Below the pieces are notes generated by a model. The model searched no databases. It had not been told where the DNA came from and saw only the letters and a list, made by a program, of their open reading frames with translations. From the NCBI RefSeq assembly GCF_005144865.1, contig NZ_SWFM01000002.1, positions 558,001 to 622,000 on the forward strand: a stretch of DNA of 64,000 nucleotides, read 5' to 3'. A program made the position numbers and the translations under genes. Numbering within the stretch: the stretch's first letter is position 1; every line of letters begins with the position of its first letter. Shown here piece by piece: positions 32,402-42,074 of this stretch. The stretch is from Guptibacillus hwajinpoensis (GTDB lineage Bacteria > Bacillota > Bacilli > Bacillales > Guptibacillaceae).

Positions 32402-34126
32402 GTGCAGAACGTATTAGCCTATATTAAACCGTACCGGGTTGCTGCGACTATTGCAGCACTCTTAATGTTAGTTGAACTTGTTGTTGAACTATGGCTTCCT
32501 TTAATGATGGCAGACATTATTGATAACGGAATTGTGAAAGAAAATCTTAACGTGATTACCAGACTAGGAATTTACATGGTTGTTCTAACCGTCGTTTCAT
32601 TCATTGCTTCGATCATTAATACGTTTCTTGCTGCATATGTTAGTCAGCATTTCGCTTTCGATTTAAGGAAAGCACTTTTTGAGAAAGTTCAATCATTCGC
32701 CTTTAAAGATTTCAATCGGTTTCCCACTTCTTCTCTAATTACTAGATTAACGAATGATGTTAATCAAGTTCAGCTCGTTGTGTTTATGGGACTTCGTATT
32801 ATGGTCAGAGCACCGTTACTTGTTGTTGGTGGTGTTGTGATGGCCTTCGTTGTTGACGTGCAACTTGCGCTTCTTTTAACTGCTGCGATTCCACTCGTTA
32901 TGGTTTTTCTGTATTTTGTTATGAAAAAAGGGGTTCCTCTTTTTAGTTCAGTTCAGGATAAACTTGATCGAGTAAATGGTGTTATGAGAGAAAATCTTGT
33001 AGGTGTAAGGCTAATTAAAGCTTATCTTAGGGGGAAGCACGAGCAGCGGCGGTTTAAAGGTGTTAATGAAGATTTAATGAATCAAACGGTCTCATCACTT
33101 CGCCTTATTGAGCTCGCTACACCTGTTCTGCTCATTCTAATGAATGTAGCCATTGTAGCTGTTGTTTGGTTTGGGGGATTAAAGGTTGTTGCTGGTACCG
33201 CACAAGTTGGTGAAATATCCGCCATTATTACATATGGCACAAGGATTACAGTTGCGCTTACAATGTTCTCTTTTATTCTTATGATTCTATCCCGTGCTAG
33301 GGCTTCGGCTTTTCGTATGCAAGAAGTGCTGGCGACTGAAACAATTCAGGAAGAGGGGTTAGAAACTACTATGAAAGAACTTAAGACCCTTCAATTTCAG
33401 GACGTTAGCTTTCACTATCCAGATTCAGAAGATAATGTGCTGAAACAAGTCAGCTTCTCAGCCGCTCAAGGGCAATTAATTGGAGTAATTGGCGCGACAG
33501 GATCAGGTAAATCTTCCCTAGTTCAGCTCATCCCAAGATTATATGAACCTACCGCAGGAACGATCACGCTGAATGGGCGTAATGTTCATGATTTTCAGCT
33601 AGAAGAGCTACGCAATCGAATTGGATTGGTCCCACAAGAAGCGATTCTCTTTAGTGGATCGATTAGCGATAATATTCGATGGGGGAAGGAAGAGGCGAGT
33701 TTAGATGAGATCATGTCTGCTGCAAAAGCTGCCCAGATTCATTCGTTTATCATGTCATTGCCGAATCAGTATGAGACGGTGCTCGGACAAAAAGGGATTA
33801 ACCTTTCAGGGGGACAGAAACAGCGACTCTCAATTGCGCGCGCTCTGATTCGAACGCCGGAAATTCTTATTCTAGATGACAGTACAAGTGCGCTTGATCT
33901 AAATACAGAAGCGGCCTTGCAGAGGTCGTTGAGCGATTTGCAGAGTATGGTGATTTTGATTGCACAAAAGATAAGCTCGATTAAAGAAGCGGATAAAATT
34001 CTTCTACTTGAAGATGGGGAACTAATAGGAGAAGGAACTCATGACGAACTGCTTCTGAATCATTCCGTTTACCGAGATATATTTGTGTCTCAGTATGGAG
34101 AGGAGGCTTATCATGAGATTAGGTAA
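32402..34126 (+). CDS. ABC exporter half-transporter, degenerate-site subunit
   Basis: A 574-residue protein with six N-terminal membrane helices and a C-terminal nucleotide-binding domain: Walker A GATGSGKSS, signature LSGGQKQR. Walker B is ILILDDSTSALD (Asp in place of the catalytic Glu) and the switch histidine is Gln (LIAQKISS). These changes are the usual mark of the non-catalytic partner in a heterodimeric exporter such as BmrCD, LmrCD or TM287/288. Start GTG 32402 has GGGGAGG upstream. It overlaps the partner gene by 14 bases. Size resembles B. subtilis YfiB. Confidence 0.88.
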   Translation: MQNVLAYIKPYRVAATIAALLMLVELVVELWLPLMMADIIDNGIVKENLNVITRLGIYMVVLTVVSFIASIINTFLAAYVSQHFAFDLRKALFEKVQSFAFKDFNRFPTSSLITRLTNDVNQVQLVVFMGLRIMVRAPLLVVGGVVMAFVVDVQLALLLTAAIPLVMVFLYFVMKKGVPLFSSVQDKLDRVNGVMRENLVGVRLIKAYLRGKHEQRRFKGVNEDLMNQTVSSLRLIELATPVLLILMNVAIVAVVWFGGLKVVAGTAQVGEISAIITYGTRITVALTMFSFILMILSRARASAFRMQEVLATETIQEEGLETTMKELKTLQFQDVSFHYPDSEDNVLKQVSFSAAQGQLIGVIGATGSGKSSLVQLIPRLYEPTAGTITLNGRNVHDFQLEELRNRIGLVPQEAILFSGSISDNIRWGKEEASLDEIMSAAKAAQIHSFIMSLPNQYETVLGQKGINLSGGQKQRLSIARALIRTPEILILDDSTSALDLNTEAALQRSLSDLQSMVILIAQKISSIKEADKILLLEDGELIGEGTHDELLLNHSVYRDIFVSQYGEEAYHEIR

Positions 34127-35885
34127 ACATAACCAGCATGGGAAAAAGCGGCCGGACGATTTGAAGGGGACTGTCGCAAGAATCTGGCGCTACCTTTCAA
34201 AACAAAAAGGACTATTAACACTTGTAATCATGATGGTCGTCGCAAGCTCAGGATTTGGGCTTCTCGGACCATACTTAACAAGCATTGCCATAGATGAATA
34301 CCTAGTTCCTAGCGAACTTAAAGGGCTTCCTATGATTCTTGGCCTCCTCATTGCTGTCTACGTTTTGCAGTCAGCTGCAACCTTCTTTCAGAATTACTGG
34401 ATGATTGGTATTGCACAGAAAACCGTTTATCGCATGAGAAAGGATTTATTCCACCACTTACACCGTTTACCCATTCCGTATTTTGATAAAAAAACGCATG
34501 GTGAGCTCATGAGTCGGTTAACAAATGATATTGAAAATGTGAGTAAGACATTGAACAGCTCTGTGATTCAGATTTTTGCGAGTATCCTAACCCTCTCAGG
34601 AACGGTCGGGTTGATGCTATGGCTCAGTCCAGTGCTTACTGCGATTACATTCACAATTATTCCACTTATGTTTATGGGCATGAGGTGGATCACGAAACGT
34701 ACCGGATATTACTTTAAAGAGCAGCAACGTAACCTTGGAGAGCTTAATAGTGTCATAGAAGAAACGTTGTCTGGACAACAAATCGTCAAATCGTTTTCGC
34801 AGGAAAAACGTGTATTAAAGCAATTGGCTAATAAAAATGAAGCGCTTCGAACATCAGGTTTCTGGTCGATGACTTATTCAGGGTTTATTCCAAAGCTCAT
34901 GAATGTATTGAATAACTTGAGCTTTCTGTTAATTGCAGCTGCAGGTGGATGGCTGTCCCTAAAAGGGATGGTATCAATCGGTGTGATTGTTGCTTTCATT
35001 CAGTATTCTAGGCTGTTTACAAGGCCGCTTAATGATCTTGCTAACCAGTTTAATACGATTTTATCTGCTGTCGCAGGAGCGGAGCGTGTTTTTTCTGTAC
35101 TTGATGAAAAAGAAGAAAAAGTGGATGACGATGATGCGGTACAACTCCAGCATGTAAAGGGGCAAGTTGCTTTTAAAGACGTTTCGTTTTCCTATGAACA
35201 GGATGAAACGCTGTCAGGTGTCTCATTTCAAGCAAAGCCTGGTGAGTCAATTGCGATTGTTGGCCCGACGGGTGCCGGAAAGACAACAATCGTTAACCTG
35301 CTTATGCGTTTCTATGAAGTGACGAGTGGATCAATTGAAGTAGAAGGTCACGACATTAGGAAGATAAAGAGAGCTAGTCTCAGAGAAAATATGGGGTTTG
35401 TTCTTCAAGATACGTTTTTATTTAATGGAACAGTGCGTGAAAACATTCGTTACGGAAGACTTGATGCAACGGATGAGGAAGTTGAGAAAGCTGCACGTGT
35501 AGCAAACGCTCATTCGTTTATTTCAAGGCTGTCTGACGGTTACGACACAATTCTAAAGCAGGATGGCGGTGGAATCAGCCATGGTCAACGCCAGCTCCTT
35601 TCCATTGCTAGAGCAGTTCTCGCCGATCCAGCGATTCTGATTCTTGATGAAGCAACAAGCAGCATCGACACAAGAACTGAAATTCAAATCCAGAAAGCGC
35701 TGTGGGCACTAATGGAAGGACGCACAAGCTTCGTCATCGCTCATCGGCTCAATACGATTCAACGAGCCGACCAAATTATCGTATTGAACAGCGGAGAAAT
35801 CATTGAAAGAGGAAACCATAAAGAACTGATTGCCCGCGGAGGGTATTATGCAGGATTAACCATAGGGGGTCAGGTCGGTACCTGA
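34113..35885 (+). CDS. ABC exporter half-transporter, catalytic subunit
   Basis: A 590-residue partner of the upstream protein with six membrane helices and a nucleotide-binding domain. It has Walker A GPTGAGKTT, a canonical Walker B with Glu (ILILDEATSSID) and the switch His (VIAHRLNTI). The signature is altered to ISHGQRQ, as expected for the half that completes the degenerate site. It probably exports drugs or lipids. Start ATG 34113 follows GAGGAGG. The last six codons and the stop lie within a palindromic hairpin (35865-35890), so the C-terminal GGQVGT may have been added by insertion of that hairpin. Confidence 0.88.
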   Translation: MRLGKHNQHGKKRPDDLKGTVARIWRYLSKQKGLLTLVIMMVVASSGFGLLGPYLTSIAIDEYLVPSELKGLPMILGLLIAVYVLQSAATFFQNYWMIGIAQKTVYRMRKDLFHHLHRLPIPYFDKKTHGELMSRLTNDIENVSKTLNSSVIQIFASILTLSGTVGLMLWLSPVLTAITFTIIPLMFMGMRWITKRTGYYFKEQQRNLGELNSVIEETLSGQQIVKSFSQEKRVLKQLANKNEALRTSGFWSMTYSGFIPKLMNVLNNLSFLLIAAAGGWLSLKGMVSIGVIVAFIQYSRLFTRPLNDLANQFNTILSAVAGAERVFSVLDEKEEKVDDDDAVQLQHVKGQVAFKDVSFSYEQDETLSGVSFQAKPGESIAIVGPTGAGKTTIVNLLMRFYEVTSGSIEVEGHDIRKIKRASLRENMGFVLQDTFLFNGTVRENIRYGRLDATDEEVEKAARVANAHSFISRLSDGYDTILKQDGGGISHGQRQLLSIARAVLADPAILILDEATSSIDTRTEIQIQKALWALMEGRTSFVIAHRLNTIQRADQIIVLNSGEIIERGNHKELIARGGYYAGLTIGGQVGT

Positions 35886-35890
35886 CCCCC
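35865..35890 (+). repeat. GGGGGTCAGG-type hairpin inside the end of a coding region
   Basis: Perfect 11-bp stem GGGGGTCAGGT / ACCTGACCCCC with a 4-base loop; the TGA in its right arm is the stop codon of the ABC transporter gene. Same type as the hairpins at 1477-1500 and 12911-12940. Confidence 0.8.
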
Positions 35891-35899
35891 CTCAAAGAC

Positions 35900-35944
35900 A
35901 AACCAAAGAAAGTGTCCGCCTGGAGCGGACACTTTCTTTGGTTT
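35900..35944. terminator. Long perfect terminator hairpin
   Basis: 20-bp perfect stem AAACCAAAGAAAGTGTCCGC with its complement, 5-base loop, 14 bases after the ABC transporter stop codon. The A/T ends could work in both directions. Confidence 0.85.
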
Positions 35945-36051
35945 AAATAAGCTAAATCACGCGATCATATTGCAAGGTGGAATCGAGTATGAGTAAACTA
36001 GGGACAAGAACAAAAGAGGGAAAATATGTTAATTAGTGGAGGTGGGGGAAG

Positions 36052-39000
36052 ATGAATGAGAGAGAAAGAGAAAATGTGTTTCAAGATGAATTAAAAAGGT
36101 TAAGACTTCACGATTACATAAAGGGTGAAACGTATGAACTTGTTTCGTCTGCTTATCAGAGAATGCTTGATACGTTTGAAGATAACCAAAAAGAGTTAGA
36201 AATAAAGCAAACTCCACAGCTGCAACCAAAACCGATAACAAAACCACGACCAGTAAAAGAAAAGAAAGTGAAATTACCTCAAGAATTACGAGATCGTAAT
36301 CTAACATGGATATTAATTATCGGCGTTGTGTTTCTCCTACTAGGTGCATTAGTACTCGCGACAAGTACGTGGGACGTTATGACCTCAGCTATGAAAACAG
36401 CCTTAATCGGTGGCGTATCTGCTGTGTTCTTCGGAATCAGTTGGCTGAGTGGGCATAAGTTAAAGATTGAGAAAACAGCTTTTGCCTTTTTGATTCTTGG
36501 AAGCTTGTTTCTACCGATTGTTGTGTTATCAGCTGGTTACTTTCAGCTTTTTGGTGAATGGCTATCGGTGACAGGTGCAGGAAATGACGTGCTTGGACTC
36601 ATAGGTGTAATAATCTGTTTACCGTTATATACCTTTCACGCCTTACGTCAAAAATCAAGATTGTTCGTTTGGTTTTCATTTGTAACACTCAGCATTGGAG
36701 CTGCCTTTTTCATCAATTTGTTTAATCCAACAGTAGACGTTTTCTATCTTGGAATAGTCATGTTTAATGGGCTTCTGCTTTTAGCATATGCGAAAGCGAA
36801 GAACGTACAGAATCTAGCCCTTTTTAGTAAGGAGCTTCCAATATACGCTCAGGGGAATTTAGTTCTCTCAACACTCCTACTGCTTTTCTTCTTCGAAAGC
36901 GAAGTGTTCTATAGCTTTAACGTGATTCTCACTGCTGTGCTTTACCTTTCTATGATTTACATTGGGAAGCAAAAAGAATATCACTTTGTGTTCACCGCAT
37001 TACTCGTATACGGAATCTATCAATTGATTGAACATTCGATTCTAGGATCCATTGATGTCATGTTATACGCGCTCGTTGGATTTATTTTCATCGGACTTCA
37101 GGCGGTTGGACCTTTCGAGAATCCATACTTTAAAAAAGCTTTTCAGCTTACAAGTGCGCTCGTTTCATTGTGTGCATTCGTATTTATTAGTTACAAAGGG
37201 CTTGTCTTACGTTACGATGATCCATCCTGGTTGCTCGTTCTAGGGTACTTCATCATCAGCTTGAACTATCTGTACCTTGCGAACATTTCGCGTTATCGTA
37301 TGTTCGGGTTCCTGTCACCCGTCTTTCTTGCAGCGGCTGGTCTTTATCTAATGAGTTTGGTTTACGAGGATCCATCAAGTACAACTATTATTCTTCATCA
37401 ATTTCTAACAGGACTAATCTTATACTCAGCCGGTTTCTACTGGAATAAATGGCGGTACACCATAAGAATTCAAACAGGCTCGCTTTTTGTATCTTTTGGT
37501 CCCATGGGATTTGCGCTGTTACTCGGTTTAATCACAGAAACGTGGTGGCTTGATAGTGTCATGCTTTTCGTCCTTGGAATCATTTATTTAACAATTTATC
37601 AAAAAGGAAAATGGTTGTGGCTTCGTTATGCGGGTGCTGTATTGAGTCCAATTGCATGGACGCTTGCTTTACTTGTACTCTATTTTCTCTTTACGAAAGC
37701 GCATGGTTATGACGGGTATGGCTTTCCGCTTCATACAGGTATTACAGCGTGTGTGATTATCGCGCTAAACTACTTATGGAAGAAAAAAGGGAAGAAGTTG
37801 CTTGAAGATACTACTTTCTGGACCGGAGTGAGTGTATACGGCATTTCGTTACTAATGCTAGTTGTAACGCCAGTTAATGAGTTGTTTGTTAGAACAAGTT
37901 TATTAGTTGGGGCAATTGGTGTCCTTTATCTGGTTTTGAAAAGAACAAACGAATTAACGCTGTGGTATCTTATCAGCTCTTTCACGCTTGGAGCGTACAT
38001 CTCAGCTGCTGAAGCTTTCCAAATACAAGGTGTCTTTCAGTGGATAATTGGTAGCATTCTTCTTATACTCATCGCAGATACACTAGCGAAGAAAAATAGT
38101 TTTGCGCAACGAGCTTTTTTCTATCTTGCTCACCTTTACCTACCCATTTCGCTTTTGTACACAGTAAGTGAATTAGGAGATGAGCCGATTTTATACGGCA
38201 TAGCGTTAGTAATCTATTTGTATACTATTTTAACAAGAACGACTGAATGGAAAATCCGTACCTCTCTTTATGCAGGATTTACGATACTACCATTTCTCTA
38301 TATTTCGATTGTCAGTTCGTTTAATCTTAATGGAAATGCACTTACCTACACTGGTTTTGCTTCAAGTCTAGTAATGTTTGCGCTCTGGTTCTCGTTGGGT
38401 GATAAGTGGAAGGAACGGATAAAATGGTACGCTGTGCCATTCTCTGTCTTTGGACTTGTCCCATTCACAACTGACTTTATCGACATGCCGATTCTTCCGT
38501 TCGTGTTAGGCGCTTCTTATGCCGTGCTCTTACTCTATGTTATGCACAAATCAGGATGGCACTTGTTTTCAATCGTACCCCTTCTTTTTGTGGTGCTGTT
38601 TATACTGTCACTTCCATTCGAAACAATGGAGGTGGTAACGGTTGTTCGAGTTCTTTCAGCAACGACCCTTCTCGTAGCAGGATTACTCATTCATCGAACT
38701 CTTTACTCGTTCCAATCGAAGAACATACTCGAGAATCACTTAGACTGGTATTCTGTAACGGCATTGTTGACTGTACTAACTCTATATCAAAAAGGAGCGC
38801 CTCTTCCTCTTTGGACAGATGAACTTCCTGCTTTATTGATCTGCGTTCTCTTTGCACTTCAAGTGAGAAGAGTTTCTGTTGGAATCGCTTCTAGAATAGC
38901 TAAAAGTCTCACAGCTGCAACGTTATTGATTCCTTACTATACGCTACTCAACCATGTTGAGATTAATCACTATATCATCACTGAAGTGTATATCTTGCCA

Positions 39001-39432
39001 TGGCTGGGTCTTACTATTTATCTCTCGAAATCAACATGGTCAAAGGAAAAGCGAATGATGATGCTGATTGAATGGGGAGTTCTAACAATCTTAGCATCAA
39101 TTCTTGTGGCAGATGCGCTTATAAGCAACACAATCTATGACGCGATTATTGCTGGAGGCTTGTCGCTCGCATCCGTGCTCGCTGGTTTTCTCTATCGAAT
39201 CAAATCTTACTTTATTATTGGTTGCAGTGTCCTCTTACTAAATGTCTTTGTCCAAACGAGGCCATACTGGGGAAACATGCCATGGTGGGCGTATCTATTA
39301 ATTGCGGGGTCTACGCTCATTGCTGTTGCAAGCTTCTACGAATGGCAGAAACAAAACAGGGACGATGAAGGAAATACGCTGCTTCAATTAAAGAAACAAC
39401 AGTTAATGGATAAATGGAAAGAATGGCGTTAA
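36052..39432 (+). CDS. Very large polytopic membrane protein, unknown function
   Basis: An 1126-residue protein. The first 85 residues are charged and probably cytoplasmic (a possible short coiled region followed by a Pro/Lys-rich stretch, KPITKPRPVKEKKVK). The rest is almost continuous hydrophobic helix, perhaps 30 segments, with short loops and a charged C-terminus ending MDKWKEWR. No catalytic motif is recognised. Start ATG 36052 with AGGTGGGGG upstream. It stands alone between two strong terminators. Transport, polymer handling or scaffolding cannot be told apart from sequence. Confidence 0.75.
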   Translation: MNERERENVFQDELKRLRLHDYIKGETYELVSSAYQRMLDTFEDNQKELEIKQTPQLQPKPITKPRPVKEKKVKLPQELRDRNLTWILIIGVVFLLLGALVLATSTWDVMTSAMKTALIGGVSAVFFGISWLSGHKLKIEKTAFAFLILGSLFLPIVVLSAGYFQLFGEWLSVTGAGNDVLGLIGVIICLPLYTFHALRQKSRLFVWFSFVTLSIGAAFFINLFNPTVDVFYLGIVMFNGLLLLAYAKAKNVQNLALFSKELPIYAQGNLVLSTLLLLFFFESEVFYSFNVILTAVLYLSMIYIGKQKEYHFVFTALLVYGIYQLIEHSILGSIDVMLYALVGFIFIGLQAVGPFENPYFKKAFQLTSALVSLCAFVFISYKGLVLRYDDPSWLLVLGYFIISLNYLYLANISRYRMFGFLSPVFLAAAGLYLMSLVYEDPSSTTIILHQFLTGLILYSAGFYWNKWRYTIRIQTGSLFVSFGPMGFALLLGLITETWWLDSVMLFVLGIIYLTIYQKGKWLWLRYAGAVLSPIAWTLALLVLYFLFTKAHGYDGYGFPLHTGITACVIIALNYLWKKKGKKLLEDTTFWTGVSVYGISLLMLVVTPVNELFVRTSLLVGAIGVLYLVLKRTNELTLWYLISSFTLGAYISAAEAFQIQGVFQWIIGSILLILIADTLAKKNSFAQRAFFYLAHLYLPISLLYTVSELGDEPILYGIALVIYLYTILTRTTEWKIRTSLYAGFTILPFLYISIVSSFNLNGNALTYTGFASSLVMFALWFSLGDKWKERIKWYAVPFSVFGLVPFTTDFIDMPILPFVLGASYAVLLLYVMHKSGWHLFSIVPLLFVVLFILSLPFETMEVVTVVRVLSATTLLVAGLLIHRTLYSFQSKNILENHLDWYSVTALLTVLTLYQKGAPLPLWTDELPALLICVLFALQVRRVSVGIASRIAKSLTAATLLIPYYTLLNHVEINHYIITEVYILPWLGLTIYLSKSTWSKEKRMMMLIEWGVLTILASILVADALISNTIYDAIIAGGLSLASVLAGFLYRIKSYFIIGCSVLLLNVFVQTRPYWGNMPWWAYLLIAGSTLIAVASFYEWQKQNRDDEGNTLLQLKKQQLMDKWKEWR

Positions 39433-39486
39433 AAAAGCTGTCTCTTTAAACGGTACGCAGTGTACCGTTTAGAGACAGCTTTTTTC
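39431..39486 (+). terminator. Terminator of the large membrane protein gene
   Basis: About 24-bp stem with a 2-base bulge, loop GCAGT, ending in a T run; it starts at the stop codon. Confidence 0.85.
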
Positions 39487-39711
39487 ATAAGGCTCTTTTC
39501 GGAGATAGTGTTGCTTTTGAAAGGATTTTTTAGAAGAACCTGACTTCGCAAATTGGAGCGGAAGGATGCTCGACTCCTGCGGGACTAGCGGGACAGGTGA
39601 GACCCCACAGGAGCGTAAGCGACGAGGAGGCTCACCGCCCGCCCCGCGGAAAGCGAGCATCCTGGAGCGGAAATTAACCAAGCAACAATTTATACGAAAA
39701 GAGCCTTTTAT
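39487..39711 (+). repeat. Extended GC-rich repeat, copy 6 (core 39551-39675)
   Basis: Forward copy with the outer arms AAGGCTCTTTTC and GAAAAGAGCCTTTT and the inner AGCAACAA element. It lies between two convergent transcription units. Confidence 0.85.
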
Positions 39712-39729
39712 AAAGTTACTGAAACGGAA

Positions 39730-40335
39730 TTAAAGTGATGGGATATCTACGTCCTCAATAATCCCAAGCCCTGCGTACTTTGAGATAGAATGAACTTCTT
39801 TAATCACTCTTTCTTTCTCAGTGGAATCTGTCCACCAATTGTCTCGTTGACCTACTTTTCGATCATCTGAGCAAAACGTATAGGTAATCCAGTCCGGCAT
39901 ATATGTTTTAAGGGTCAACAAACACCTTTTCATATGGAAGGGAGAGCTTACGATAAGCAGTCTTTTAATCGTATGAAGCCCATATGCCTGTTGAAGTACC
40001 ATCATTGAAGCAATTACATTTTCTGTCGTATTACTAGCCTCAAGTTCAATGAGAATATCTTCTTCTGGTACACCTAGCTTTATTAAATGGTCTTTCATCC
40101 AGATCGCTTCTGCTGTTTCGTTCACACCCCACCTTGCTGCAGATCCTGTTACAAGAATAGATGGTGCACGTTTATCATGATATAAATTTGCTGCCTTTTC
40201 CACTCGATGGATTGTTTTGGCTCCAAATACTAGAATACAGTCCCCATCATTCCCATCATCGCGTGTGTCATCAAACATAAATGATGTAATTTGATCTTTC
40301 GAAAGACGATCAGGATTTAACTCAGATAACCGCAT
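39730..40335 (-). CDS. YdcF/SanA-like DUF218 protein
   Basis: A 201-residue protein of the DUF218 (YdcF/SanA) family: ILVFGAK near the start, ILVTGSAARWG, the ELEASNTTENV motif with conserved Asn-Thr-Glu-Asn, and LLIVSSPFHMKRC. E. coli YdcF binds SAM and SanA affects envelope permeability; the enzymatic role is not established. No membrane anchor is seen, so it is probably cytoplasmic. Start ATG 40335 with GAGGTG eight bases upstream. A single gene. Confidence 0.8.
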   Translation of the reverse strand: MRLSELNPDRLSKDQITSFMFDDTRDDGNDGDCILVFGAKTIHRVEKAANLYHDKRAPSILVTGSAARWGVNETAEAIWMKDHLIKLGVPEEDILIELEASNTTENVIASMMVLQQAYGLHTIKRLLIVSSPFHMKRCLLTLKTYMPDWITYTFCSDDRKVGQRDNWWTDSTEKERVIKEVHSISKYAGLGIIEDVDIPSL

Positions 40336-40610
40336 TGCTCTTTCACCTCGATCTGGACATAAAATCCCTCTAATTATAATGATTCGCTTCTTGTGGTAAG
40401 GAACCTTTTAAAATAAGGGATGTACTAGCTTATGAGTATGATTACAAAAAAGTGAATTCACCGAGAGTACTTTACATCTGTTAGCAAAAAATCATCCGTA
40501 ATTCTCTTTAAATAGAGGAATTTCGATCTTCCATATTGAAATTTGTTAGAAAAGTTAGAAAAATGGTAAAATTATTGTAGTATGAATACATAAGTGGAGG
40601 GGGAGTGTCA

Positions 40611-42059
40611 GTGTTTCATTCGTACAAGCTGGAAGGGTTTTTTGATGAAATGCTTGAGAAAGGTCAACAACCGAGAGGACATTGCAAACCGTTCCATGAG
40701 AAGTTAACCGATATCGCGCCTGAAGAACTTCAAACAAGATATGAGCTTGCTCAGAGTGATTTTCTTCGTCAGGGCATAACATTTACTGTTTATAGCGATA
40801 ATGAAGGAACTGAACGAACAATGCCGTTTGATTTTGTTCCCAAAATCATTCCGCCAGAAGAGTGGCAAGTACTTGAACGCGGGTTAATACAGCGTTTTGA
40901 TGCACTTAATGCTTTTTTAGATGATGTTTATCATGAACAAAACATTCTAAAGGACGGCATTATTCCAAGAGACCTTGTTGTCAATTGTCAGCATTTCTAC
41001 GAACAGGTAGCGGGAATTGATTTGCCTAGACGACAGCACATTTTTATGGCTGGTATTGATTTAATTCGAGATGATAATGGAGAATATCGTGTTCTTGAAG
41101 ATAATCTTCGCAATCCCTCAGGTCTTTCCTATGTTTTTCAAAATCGATATGTAATGAGAAAAGTTTACCCTGAATTTTTCAATGAGTATTCCGTTCAATC
41201 ACTTGAACAACAATTTTCCTATCTCCATTCGGCTATGGCTTCTCTTGCGCCACATAGCAAAAATCCTAATATCGTTTTACTAACGCCTGGTGTGCATAAT
41301 TCGGCTTATTATGATCATTCTTTCATTGCTCAGCGAACAGGGATTGAGCTAGTAGAAGGGAAAGACCTTGTTGTACGTGAGCGACAGGTATTTATGAAAA
41401 CCGCTCGTGGTTTGAAGAAAGTCGACGTGATTTATCGTCGAATTGATGATGAATTCCTTGATCCACTTGAATTTCGTGAAGATTCACTTCTAGGTGTACC
41501 TGGGCTTATTGATGTTTATCGTGCAGGAAATGTATCAATTCTAAACGGCATCGGAAATGGTGTTGCTGATGATAAGGCAATCTATCATTTTGTACCAGAT
41601 ATGATTCGCTATTACCTTAATGAAGAACCTCTCGTTAAGAATGTCGATACGTATCTTCTGAGGTATCAGGATCAGCTCGATTACGTACTCGATCACCTTT
41701 CTGAACTCGTCGTAAAACATACGAACGCTTCAGGTGGGTATAACATGTTGATCGGTCCACATGCATCTAAAGAAGAGATTGAAGCATACAAAGAACAAAT
41801 CTTAAAGAATCCTGCTGAATTTATTGCGCAACCAACGATCAAGCTATCTCGTCTACCAGCATTTAAGGAAGATCGATTCGCAGCGTGTCACGTCGATCTA
41901 CGCGTCTTTATTTTCGGTGGAGAGAAAACACATGTATTCCCTGGTGGTTTAACACGTGTTGCATTAAAAGAAGGATCACTCGTCGTTAACTCTTCTCAAG
42001 GTGGCGGTGCAAAAGATACGTGGGTTCTTGAAGAAAATCCAGTGAAAGTTCAACGATAG
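40611..42059 (+). CDS. Circularly permuted ATP-grasp protein (DUF404/DUF407)
   Basis: About 482 residues; circularly permuted ATP-grasp type 2 family with RVLEDNLRNPSGLSYVFQNR, a late KHTNASGGYNMLIGP ATP loop and VDLRVFIF. These enzymes are predicted to join a carboxylate to an amine. GGAGGGGGA ends at 40604, so GTG 40611 is a better start than GTG 40605. It heads the conserved trio with an alpha-E protein and a transglutaminase-like protein, found in many bacteria and thought to make or modify a peptide; the product is unknown. Confidence 0.85.
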   Translation: MFHSYKLEGFFDEMLEKGQQPRGHCKPFHEKLTDIAPEELQTRYELAQSDFLRQGITFTVYSDNEGTERTMPFDFVPKIIPPEEWQVLERGLIQRFDALNAFLDDVYHEQNILKDGIIPRDLVVNCQHFYEQVAGIDLPRRQHIFMAGIDLIRDDNGEYRVLEDNLRNPSGLSYVFQNRYVMRKVYPEFFNEYSVQSLEQQFSYLHSAMASLAPHSKNPNIVLLTPGVHNSAYYDHSFIAQRTGIELVEGKDLVVRERQVFMKTARGLKKVDVIYRRIDDEFLDPLEFREDSLLGVPGLIDVYRAGNVSILNGIGNGVADDKAIYHFVPDMIRYYLNEEPLVKNVDTYLLRYQDQLDYVLDHLSELVVKHTNASGGYNMLIGPHASKEEIEAYKEQILKNPAEFIAQPTIKLSRLPAFKEDRFAACHVDLRVFIFGGEKTHVFPGGLTRVALKEGSLVVNSSQGGGAKDTWVLEENPVKVQR

Positions 42060-42074
42060 AGAGGAGAGGCGCTT

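Noticed and set aside
40441..40600. SigA promoter for the ATP-grasp trio from TTGAAA and TAAAAT boxes.
   Set aside because: The boxes are about 25 bases apart, too far for a normal promoter.
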